Below are positions 1-5,413 of a stretch of 11,958 nucleotides of DNA, piece after piece. Location: assembly GCA_004375675.1 (NCBI GenBank), contig SOKR01000152.1:1-11958 (forward strand), given 5' to 3'. The notes below the pieces were generated by a model, which was not told the origin of the DNA, did no database searches, and saw only the letters and a list, made by a program, of their open reading frames with translations. This DNA is from Dehalococcoidia bacterium. Its GTDB lineage: Bacteria; Chloroflexota; Dehalococcoidia; Dehalococcoidales; BS750m-G39. Numbering within the stretch: the stretch's first letter is position 1; the number at the start of each line of letters is the position of its first letter. The translations under genes and the position numbers were made by a program.

Positions 1-1
1 G

Positions 2-88
2 CCTGAATCCGCTGTCCCAAGCTGCTGCGCGAATAATTCTGAAATCACCGTGCCTGAGCCTACCGTTCCGAGTTGTTGCGGCGGTTGA
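2..88 (+). CDS. C-terminal end of an unidentified Cys-rich protein (partial)
   Basis: The last 28 codons of a reading frame that enters from the left edge and stops with TGA at 86-88. The visible tail contains VPSCC twice (codons at 14-28 and 65-79), each preceded by Pro-Glu, and ends SCCGG. The two VPSCC copies differ in four of five codons, and every difference is at a synonymous third position. That is strong evidence that this frame is translated. Paired vicinal cysteines in a Pro-rich tail suggest metal or metalloid binding, but this is inference and the protein family cannot be named from the tail. Another forward frame is also open over this stretch (to 104) but has no such pattern. 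The gene is followed about 100 bases later by a lipoprotein gene on the same strand. Confidence 0.5.
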   Translation, partial: PESAVPSCCANNSEITVPEPTVPSCCGG

Positions 89-190
89 GGCATCACAATT
101 ATGAAGGCAAGGAGGTGTATCAAGGAGTATTAAAGGAAGACGTATACGCTAAATAAAGATTTCATTCAAACAAGAAGGAGGATATAACAG

Positions 191-727
191 ATGTTAAGAA
201 AAATACTAATTGGAGCAGTATTATTTTCGCTGATATTAACCGCTGCTGCCTGTGTTGGCCCACCGTCGTCATCAACACCTACTTCACCCAATCCACCCAC
301 TTCACCTAATCCACCTACTCCGCCCTCGGGGCCGATAGAGGCAACGTGGATTGAGCCAGAAGTAGTTGGTGATACGGTATCTATCCCTGTAAGCGAGGTC
401 GAGAACAATTGGAATATTCACTTTAAGCTGCAGGCACAAAGTGGCGATATCAATTTCATGGCCAGTATAGTGGATGGAGAAATCTATGTCCGAGCTAATG
501 CTTGCCCACCATGTCGGTCAGTGGGTTTTTCCCTTCAAAATGACATTCTAGTATGTGACACCTGTCGGACTACTTTCGAGGCAGAAACAGGCGACGGTAT
601 TGAGGGGGCGTGTGTTGATTATCCCAAAGCACCGGTGCCATATGAAATCACCGATGGCAACATAGTAATGAGTGAAGCTGACCTTATAGCCGCATACCAA
701 GACACCCTCAACCCTGGGTGGCTATAA
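191..727 (+). CDS. DUF2318-like lipoprotein with paired CxxC motifs
   Basis: A 178-residue predicted lipoprotein. Residues 1-21 form a short charged start, a hydrophobic stretch and a lipobox (TAAAC) with Cys21 as the lipidated residue. Residues 22-48 are a Ser/Pro/Thr-rich linker containing TSPNPP twice. The C-terminal domain (about 85-178) has CPPC at 105-108, CDTC at 122-125 and Cys141, with a layout like the C-terminal part of DUF2318 (predicted iron-sulfur or metal-binding, FtrD-like) proteins. It lacks the multi-pass membrane part seen in longer DUF2318 proteins, so it would be an anchored extracytoplasmic domain. Family knowledge suggests a role in metal handling or redox chemistry outside the membrane. 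The substrate is unknown. The start is supported by an AGAAGGAGG Shine-Dalgarno at 173-181, nine bases before the ATG. Confidence 0.8.
   Translation: MLRKILIGAVLFSLILTAAACVGPPSSSTPTSPNPPTSPNPPTPPSGPIEATWIEPEVVGDTVSIPVSEVENNWNIHFKLQAQSGDINFMASIVDGEIYVRANACPPCRSVGFSLQNDILVCDTCRTTFEAETGDGIEGACVDYPKAPVPYEITDGNIVMSEADLIAAYQDTLNPGWL
281..316 (+). repeat. Two tandem 18-bp units encoding the Pro-rich linker
   Basis: Bases 281-298 and 299-316 are near-identical 18-bp units (16 of 18 bases match). They encode TSPNPP twice, with a shortened third unit (TPP) following. Both differences are C to T changes at third codon positions. The repeat lies in the linker between the lipobox and the Cys-rich domain of the lipoprotein and probably varies in copy number between strains. 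Confidence 0.75.
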
Positions 728-1042
728 ACAGAAGAGAGGGGAACCTACTGAGTTCACAATAGAACCTTTGTCAAAAGTGGATAACCTACATGTCTAACAT
801 AGATTAAACATTGAGACTCAAAGAAGGTGTCGAGATACCGAAAGAGGTGGGGATTCATCTTGTGCCAGAACTTTGCGCTTTAACTCGGGCACTCTCTCCT
901 TTGTTTATACAATCAGCCAAATTGTGCAATCTAACATAGCCTATATACTTATATATAAGGAATAAGCCTTTGTCGAGGGTTGGTTGTAAAAAGCTGGACG
1001 GAAAGAACCGCTGATTTATCCTCTTGCCTTTGCCCGTCCGGG
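728..1042. other. Intergenic region between convergent genes; no gene recognised
   Basis: About 315 bases between the 3' ends of the lipoprotein gene and the minus-strand protease gene. I see no tRNA, no credible coding frame and no repeat array. A weak terminator candidate for the plus strand lies at 862-892 (GTGCC and GGCAC arms, a long loop, then a T-rich stretch). An AT-rich, imperfectly palindromic run (CCTATATACTTATATATAAGG) lies at about 939-960. Neither is strong. Confidence 0.5.
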
Positions 1043-1732
1043 CTAGACCGGCTCGTTGAGGAGGCTGAGCTGGTGGAGCCGCCGCCGCATTTGCCTTACG
1101 GGCACATCAAACCTGTCTGCCATCGCCCGAACGTCCTTAACCCTTGGCCAGTGTTCCTCGACCCACTCTTTGCGCATGAGGAAACAGGTGGAGAAATGGT
1201 CGGCCAGAACTTCGTTGAACGACGTAACTCTCAGTTCTGATTTATTGAAAGCAGGGTAGGCCATTCGGTAGGCGATGTGAAAGGCCTCGTGAAACATGGA
1301 ATATCGCCTCACACGGCGATGGTCTCTACCGTTGAGTTGAATGACCCATTCCTTGCCCAGGAGCCAGACGGCTCCGTGAAGGGCTTTTAATGGTACGAGT
1401 CGCACTTCGACCTTTCGGCTCTCGTCAAAAAGGTCGAGAAGCTCTGACGGCACGGGGGGACCGGAGACCTCGGCCCTGGTGAGATAATCACCGGCTAGAG
1501 TTTCTACCGTGGCCAGGACCCAGCAACAAGCGGGCCTATCACCATACAAGCAGTTACGAGCATCGGGAAGCTCGCGTTTCGATATTCTGACGCTGCCATC
1601 TTTTCTGACCAGACGATGACACCACTCATTGCCGGCATTCGGGCAACGGTCTTCAGAACGACACTTACAGTGCCTGCCCTCGGTAAGGACAACTCCTAGG
1701 AGAGCTTCAGAGTTAGGCAGGGGGCTTCCCAT
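1043..1732 (-). CDS. ImmA/IrrE-type (M78) metallopeptidase with Cys-rich N-terminus
   Basis: A 229-residue protein with the zinc-protease motif HEAFH at about residues 148-152. A downstream Asn-Glu-x3-Asp segment (Glu174) fits as the third zinc ligand of ImmA/IrrE (peptidase M78) proteins. In that family the protease usually cleaves or inactivates the XRE-family repressor encoded beside it, relieving repression. The N-terminal 75 residues are unusual: cysteines at about 22, 24, 30, 38, 61, 69 and 70 plus His21 and His39, looking like a metal-binding or redox-sensitive module. ATG at 1732 is preferred over the in-frame TTG at 1753 because a GGAGG (plus-strand 1740-1744) sits seven bases upstream of it. 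The gene overlaps the 3' end of the upstream repressor gene by 20 bases, which implies translational coupling. Confidence 0.85.
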   Translation of the reverse strand: MGSPLPNSEALLGVVLTEGRHCKCRSEDRCPNAGNEWCHRLVRKDGSVRISKRELPDARNCLYGDRPACCWVLATVETLAGDYLTRAEVSGPPVPSELLDLFDESRKVEVRLVPLKALHGAVWLLGKEWVIQLNGRDHRRVRRYSMFHEAFHIAYRMAYPAFNKSELRVTSFNEVLADHFSTCFLMRKEWVEEHWPRVKDVRAMADRFDVPVRQMRRRLHQLSLLNEPV

Positions 1733-2075
1733 CTCTTTTCCTCCGGCGCTCAATAAGGTCTTCTATCAGTGTGACCAGGTCGCCATCCAGCTCATGCGGA
1801 TACTTACTTCTGGCATATTCGCGAAACTCTGGTAATTCGCTAGCTGTCTTCTCCAGTGGCATTGAGTGTCCGGCAGCGCTAAGTACACGCTCTAGCGGCA
1901 CCCCCGCATAGTTCGCCAACCTTACGCAAGAGACGAGGCTCGGCCTGTCTTTGCCGGAGAGCCAGCGGCTGACACTGGTGTGACTGACACCCAGGTCGGC
2001 GGCTAGCTGGCTGGGTAGCCGGCCTCGCCGCCGCATTAGTTCTTGTAAAAACGCGACGAAATCCTTAATCGACAT
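1713..2075 (-). CDS. XRE-family (Cro/CI-type) transcriptional regulator
   Basis: A 120-residue DNA-binding protein. Residues about 18-65 form a Cro/CI helix-turn-helix: LAADLGVSHTSVSRWLSGK carries the two HTH helices, followed by the PSLVSCVRLANYAGVPLERVL helices. The C-terminal 50 residues are charged and helical (a YPHELDGDL segment, then a basic IERRRKRD tail). No separate ligand domain is seen. Paired with the overlapping ImmA/IrrE-like gene, it should be a repressor controlled by proteolysis, as in ImmR/ImmA and IrrE/DdrO pairs (family knowledge). It is divergent from the diaphorase operon and may control both directions. ATG at 2075 has no convincing Shine-Dalgarno, which fits the very close promoter upstream. 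Confidence 0.88.
   Translation of the reverse strand: MSIKDFVAFLQELMRRRGRLPSQLAADLGVSHTSVSRWLSGKDRPSLVSCVRLANYAGVPLERVLSAAGHSMPLEKTASELPEFREYARSKYPHELDGDLVTLIEDLIERRRKRDGKPPA
1740..1744 (-). promoter_or_regulatory. Shine-Dalgarno that sets the protease start
   Basis: GGAGG on the minus strand, seven bases before ATG 1732 and inside the end of the repressor gene. It favours a 229-residue protease over the 236-residue TTG-start version. Confidence 0.75.
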
Positions 2076-2084
2076 GCCACTGGA

Positions 2085-2113
2085 ATTTTACTGACAGTTA
2101 AGACGATTGTCAA
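2085..2113 (-). promoter_or_regulatory. Sigma-70-type promoter of the XRE gene, nearly leaderless
   Basis: On the minus strand, TTGACA (plus-strand 2108-2113) and TAAAAT (2085-2090) are separated by exactly 17 bases. Only nine bases lie between the -10 box and the ATG at 2075, so transcription would start within about three bases of the start codon. This agrees with the lack of a Shine-Dalgarno. Confidence 0.75.
2090..2112. promoter_or_regulatory. Candidate operator over the XRE promoter
   Basis: An odd palindrome ACTG-A-CAGT at 2090-2098 abuts the -10 box. A wider inverted repeat TGACA (2092-2096) / TGTCA (2108-2112) spans the spacer and the -35. The hexamer ACTGTC recurs at 2171-2176, just before the divergent promoter. 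This is consistent with autoregulation by the XRE protein, but the site is inferred from symmetry alone. Confidence 0.4.
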
Positions 2114-2185
2114 TTTATTGTGGATGTTTGCCATGAACCGGGCATCGGGTTGAAAAAAGGGCTCTCAAAAACTGTCGAAATGGTA

Positions 2186-2214
2186 TTGACACTGCCTGAT
2201 AATAATAGTAGTAT
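2186..2214 (+). promoter_or_regulatory. Sigma-70-type promoter of the diaphorase operon
   Basis: TTGACA at 2186-2191 is a perfect -35. After a 17-base spacer comes TAGTAT at 2209-2214 (four of six matches to TATAAT). Transcription would start near 2221, giving a leader of about 145 bases before the ATG at 2367. TGTC (2173-2176) and GACA (2188-2191) form an inverted repeat with an 11-base centre that covers the -35, a possible repressor site. Confidence 0.6.
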
Positions 2215-2317
2215 GTGCGCAACTGTTCATTTGTGAAGGTCAGCGTAAGTTACGGAGAGTTTTGACTTAGAGCTTTGGCTTCGGGTGTGTCCAATCCGAT
2301 GTTTGGGTGAGGATAGC

Positions 2318-2349
2318 AGGGGGTCAAGTCGGCCTTGTTTTTGCCCCCT
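2318..2349 (+). promoter_or_regulatory. 5' UTR hairpin just before the ribosome-binding site
   Basis: AGGGGG (2318-2323) pairs with CCCCCT (2344-2349). Inside, CAAG (2325-2328) pairs with CTTG (2334-2337), with a one-base bulge on one side and a six-base bulge on the other. The structure ends four bases before the AAAAGGAGG ribosome-binding site, so it could modulate translation or mRNA stability. It is followed by A residues rather than T, so it is not a standard terminator. Confidence 0.5.
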
Positions 2350-2366
2350 AAAAAAGGAGGCGAAAA

Positions 2367-2960
2367 ATGAAGCTTGCAACCAAAAAGGCTAAAGTCGACG
2401 AGTTCATCACGATCACCCCACGGGAAATCCCAGCTTACCTCAAGCGGGGTAAGGCCCACCTGGCGGCGGGTCAACGCCGGGAGGCTATTAGGGACTTCGG
2501 CTCCATCCTCGAGATTGCTCAGGGCAATATGGAGACACGGGTCTGGATGCAAAAGGCGAAGCAAGCCCTGGCCCGACCGAAAGAGGCTCCCCTTGCCGAG
2601 GCAGCCAAACCCAACGATTGCGTCTACATGATGATGAAGGTGGTGGATTATCGCCTTTGCACCAGTGACTACAATTGCCTCGGCTGTGAGTTTGACCGGG
2701 AAATGCAGGAGAGGGCAGAGGCAGGGGACGCCGAGATTATCGAGGCGTTGGAGAGGTTTAAGAGTTTGCCGGGGGGACAGAGGTTCTGCCGTTATTCGCT
2801 TAAGGGCAATGTTTCCTTCCGTCTTTGTTCCCGACTTATCGAGTGTACCACCTGCGAATTTAATCAAATGATTGAGGATGTTTTCCAGCAACAGCTAGTT
2901 CAAAGGCAGGAGGCTTTACGCAGTAAGGAACAGGGGTGGTGGTGGAATTATTGGGGATAA
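2367..2960 (+). CDS. TPR-like protein with twin C-x12-C-x5-C-x2-C-E-F motifs
   Basis: A 197-residue, probably cytoplasmic protein with no signal peptide or membrane segment. Residues about 21-52 resemble one TPR unit (AYLKRGKAHLAAGQRREAI core). Two copies of a cysteine motif follow, C85-C98-C104-C107 and C141-C154-C160-C163. Each has exactly the spacing C-x12-C-x5-C-x2-C followed by Glu-Phe, and RLC precedes the second Cys of each. The copies are 56 residues apart, suggesting internal duplication and two metal or Fe-S sites. I recall similar single motifs in small Cys-rich and GcvH-like proteins of sulfate- and metal-reducing bacteria, but I cannot name the family. The C-terminus ends WWWNYWG. 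It has a strong ribosome-binding site (AAAAGGAGG) six bases before the ATG. NuoE starts 38 bases after its stop, so it is likely co-transcribed with the diaphorase and may be an accessory or electron-carrier subunit. Confidence 0.75.
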   Translation: MKLATKKAKVDEFITITPREIPAYLKRGKAHLAAGQRREAIRDFGSILEIAQGNMETRVWMQKAKQALARPKEAPLAEAAKPNDCVYMMMKVVDYRLCTSDYNCLGCEFDREMQERAEAGDAEIIEALERFKSLPGGQRFCRYSLKGNVSFRLCSRLIECTTCEFNQMIEDVFQQQLVQRQEALRSKEQGWWWNYWG

Positions 2961-2998
2961 ATCTGATAGTTCAAATAAAGGTGAGGAGGTAACCGAAC

Positions 2999-3478
2999 AT
3001 GATTCAGGAACTCACTGAAGTGGATAAAGAAGTAGACGAAGTCGTAGCCAAATATCAAGGCGATAAGTCGGCTTTGATTCAGGTGCTCATCGAGGTCCAG
3101 CGCCAGAAGCGCTGGCTTTCCAAGGAGGCTCTAAAGCAGGTTAGCCAGAAGCTGGGCGTTGCCTTGGCCCAGATTTACCATATCGCTACCTTCTATAAAG
3201 CCTTCAGCCTGACACCCCGGGGGCGATACTCGGTAACAGTGTGCCTGGGGACCGCCTGCCAGGTGCGGGGCGCGCCTCGCCTTATGGATAATGTTACCCA
3301 GACCCTGAAGATAGACGCCGGCGAGACCTCCCCCGACGAGCAGTTCAGCTTGGATACAGCCCGCTGTCTCGGCTGCTGCGCCATAGGGCCGGTGATGGTG
3401 GTTGATGACGAATATTATGGTAAGCCTTCTCGTAAAGAGGTCGAGCAGGTTATTTCCGCCAAAGAAATTGAGCCGTGA
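2999..3478 (+). CDS. NuoE/HoxE-like [2Fe-2S] thioredoxin-fold subunit
   Basis: A 159-residue homologue of the 24-kDa subunit of complex I and of HoxE/HndA. An N-terminal helical part (1-70, with IYHIATFYKAF) is followed by a thioredoxin-like [2Fe-2S] domain with CLGTAC (Cys82, Cys87) and CLGCC (Cys123, Cys127), the usual four ligands. The length is normal for the family. It would pass single electrons between the partner NuoF-like flavoprotein and another carrier. A GAGGAGGT ribosome-binding site lies at 2983-2990, and its stop codon overlaps a GTG codon of the next frame, so expression is coupled. It is called NuoE/HoxE/HndA-like because a soluble complex rather than full complex I is seen here. 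Confidence 0.92.
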   Translation: MIQELTEVDKEVDEVVAKYQGDKSALIQVLIEVQRQKRWLSKEALKQVSQKLGVALAQIYHIATFYKAFSLTPRGRYSVTVCLGTACQVRGAPRLMDNVTQTLKIDAGETSPDEQFSLDTARCLGCCAIGPVMVVDDEYYGKPSRKEVEQVISAKEIEP

Positions 3479-3482
3479 GAAA

Positions 3483-3486
3483 GGAG
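3483..3486 (+). promoter_or_regulatory. Shine-Dalgarno that sets the NuoF-like start
   Basis: GGAG lies six bases before ATG 3493 but directly abuts ATG 3487 and lies downstream of GTG 3475. Spacing therefore favours 3493 as the start. Confidence 0.6.
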
Positions 3487-3492
3487 ATGTCT

Positions 3493-5403
3493 ATGCCTCG
3501 ATTGAACTCAGCCGCTGATCTGGAGGGCTTAAGACAGCGGCTATTAAACAGCAGTAAGGGAAAAAGGGTTGTTTCGGTAACCAACGGGACGGATGGTAGA
3601 ACGCGTCACAGTGAGGCTGTAGTCCAAGCTTTGACCGATGAAATAAGAAAAAGGGGCCTGGGGGGGAAGCTGGTGGTGAAGAGTACAGGATGTCATGGCT
3701 TCTGCGAACAGGAGCCGACCGTTCTTATCCTGCCGGAGGAAATCTGCTATGTGGGCGTGAAAGCTGAGGACGTGCCCGAAATCGTCTCCCAGACCCTGGC
3801 TAAGGGGAAGGTTATTGAACGCCTTCTCTACGAAGACCCGACCAGCGGGGAGAGGATTTCCAAAGAATCCGAGATACCGTTTTATAAATCTCAGGACAGA
3901 ACCGTCCTGGGCAATAATAGATTCGTTGATATGGGCAGGATAGACGATTATATCGCCCTGGGCGGCTATTCGGCGCTGGCCAGGGTCTTTTCTGAGATGA
4001 AACCGCAGCAGGTAATAGGTGAGGTTAAGAAGTCGGGTTTGCGTGGGCGGGGTGGGGCTGGATTCCCCACCGGAACGAAGTGGGAATTCTGCCGCAAGGC
4101 TCCAGGGGAGCCCAAGTATGTAATTGTGAACTGTGATGAGGGAGACCCGGGGGCTTATATGGACCGCTCCCTTATGGAGGGCAACCCCCACAGCGTCCTA
4201 GAGGGGCTGCTTATCGGGGCTTACGCCATTGGTGCCTCTGATGGCTATATCTACGTGCGTGCCGAGTATCCGCTGGCTGTGGAAAATGTGTATATAGCTA
4301 TCAAGCAGGCTGAGGAATACGGGCTGCTGGGAAATAATATCCTGGGCTCGAGCTTCGATTTCAAAGTCCATGTCCACAGGGGTGCCGGGGCTTTTGTTTG
4401 CGGAGAGGAGACCGCCCTCATCGCCTCGCTGGAAGGGCGGATTGGCGAGCCGAGACAGCGGCCGCCGTTCCCCGCCACCAGCGGGCTGTGGGGCAAGCCG
4501 ACCAATATAAATAATGTGGAGACCTGGGCTAACATTCCCCTGATAATCAACAGGGGCGCGGATTGGTTTAGAAGCCTGGGGACGGAGAGGAGCCAGGGAA
4601 CCAAGATATTCTCCCTGGTGGGTAAACTGAAAAATACCGGGCTGGTTGAGGCGCCCATGGGGATGACGCTGGGCGATATTGTCTTTGATATCGGGGGCGG
4701 CGTCCCCGACGGCAAGAAGTTCAAGGCCGTCCAGACCGGGGGGCCTTCGGGTGGGGTTATCCCCGAGAGCCTGCTCGATACCCCGGTGGATTACGAAGAG
4801 CTGAGCAAGCTGGGAGCGATAATGGGCTCGGGGGGCATGATTGTAATGGACGAGGATACCTGCCTGGTGGATGTCGCCCGGTATTTCCTCAACTTCCTTG
4901 CTGAGGAATCCTGCGGCAAGTGCGTGCCCTGTCGCGAGGGTATATACCAGATGCTCAAGATACTGAATAGGATCTGCGAAGGGAGGGGCCGTGAGGGGGA
5001 TATCGAATTGCTGGAGGAGATAGGGGAGACGGTGAGGGATTTCTCGCTTTGCGCCCTGGGCAAGACGGCGGCTAATCCGGTGCTGAGCACCATTAGATAC
5101 TTCCGTGATGAGTACGAAGTCCATATCAAAGAAAAGCGCTGCCCGGCCCTCGCCTGTAAGGAGCTGATAGCCTACTATATCGAGCCGGAGAAGTGCCAGG
5201 CTTGCCTGATTTGTCTGCGGGACTGCCCCGCCGAGGCTATCACTGGTGACAAAAAGATTGCTCACGTCATTGACCAAGAGAAGTGCACCAAGTGCGGGAC
5301 ATGCCTCGAGGTCTGCCCGCCGCGCTTTAGTGCCGTGACTAAACTTTCCGGAGTGAAGGTGCCGGAGCCGATTCGGCAAAAAACAGAAGTAGTACGGAAA
5401 TGA
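3493..5403 (+). CDS. NuoF/HoxF/HndC-like NADH-binding flavoprotein with C-terminal ferredoxin domains
   Basis: 636 residues from ATG 3493. Domain order: an N-terminal thioredoxin-like region (about 20-105); the 51-kDa NADH/FMN domain with GRGGAGFPTG at 185-194 and CGEETALIASLEG at 303-315; an SLBB region; the NuoF [4Fe-4S] motif ESCGKCVPC (Cys474, 477, 480) with Cys520; and two [4Fe-4S] ferredoxin motifs (Cys568/571/574/578 and Cys598/601/604/608). This order is typical of HndC or Thermotoga HydB-like subunits rather than classical NuoF. The subunit would oxidise or reduce NAD(H) by hydride transfer to FMN and distribute electrons to the clusters. The N-terminal domain keeps GCHGFC (Cys67, Cys71), but the first expected Cys pair is replaced by Thr30 and Gly35, so its [2Fe-2S] cluster is probably lost. 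Upstream GTG (3475) and ATG (3487) starts are possible but less well spaced. Confidence 0.92.
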   Translation: MPRLNSAADLEGLRQRLLNSSKGKRVVSVTNGTDGRTRHSEAVVQALTDEIRKRGLGGKLVVKSTGCHGFCEQEPTVLILPEEICYVGVKAEDVPEIVSQTLAKGKVIERLLYEDPTSGERISKESEIPFYKSQDRTVLGNNRFVDMGRIDDYIALGGYSALARVFSEMKPQQVIGEVKKSGLRGRGGAGFPTGTKWEFCRKAPGEPKYVIVNCDEGDPGAYMDRSLMEGNPHSVLEGLLIGAYAIGASDGYIYVRAEYPLAVENVYIAIKQAEEYGLLGNNILGSSFDFKVHVHRGAGAFVCGEETALIASLEGRIGEPRQRPPFPATSGLWGKPTNINNVETWANIPLIINRGADWFRSLGTERSQGTKIFSLVGKLKNTGLVEAPMGMTLGDIVFDIGGGVPDGKKFKAVQTGGPSGGVIPESLLDTPVDYEELSKLGAIMGSGGMIVMDEDTCLVDVARYFLNFLAEESCGKCVPCREGIYQMLKILNRICEGRGREGDIELLEEIGETVRDFSLCALGKTAANPVLSTIRYFRDEYEVHIKEKRCPALACKELIAYYIEPEKCQACLICLRDCPAEAITGDKKIAHVIDQEKCTKCGTCLEVCPPRFSAVTKLSGVKVPEPIRQKTEVVRK

Positions 5404-5405
5404 GG
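5402..5405 (+). promoter_or_regulatory. Shine-Dalgarno that sets the HoxU-like start
   Basis: GAGG (continuing TGG) overlaps the stop codon of the preceding gene. It lies eight bases before ATG 5414, favouring this start over the in-frame GTG at 5405. Confidence 0.55.
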
Positions 5406-5413
5406 TGGCTAAG

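Noticed and set aside
101..133. Ten-codon frame ATG to TAA with GGAGG inside it, upstream of the lipoprotein
   Set aside because: Too short to support as a leader peptide, and no start signal of its own is evident.
166..408. Minus-strand frame with Gly-rich repeats (GGLGEV units)
   Set aside because: The repeats are the antisense reading of the Pro-rich linker of the lipoprotein, which has a lipobox and a good ribosome-binding site.
1043..2075. Prophage or integrative element suggested by the XRE/ImmA-like pair
   Set aside because: No integrase, excisionase, attachment repeat or structural phage gene is seen. Such pairs also occur as ordinary chromosomal regulators.
2250..2891. Minus-strand frame of 213 codons opposite the twin-Cys gene
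   Set aside because: The plus-strand gene has duplicated Cys motifs, a strong ribosome-binding site and operon context. The antisense product shows nothing recognisable.
3544..4191. Minus-strand open frame of 215 codons opposite the NuoF-like gene
   Set aside because: Same reasoning: it is fully covered by a well-supported gene on the other strand and has no recognisable domain.
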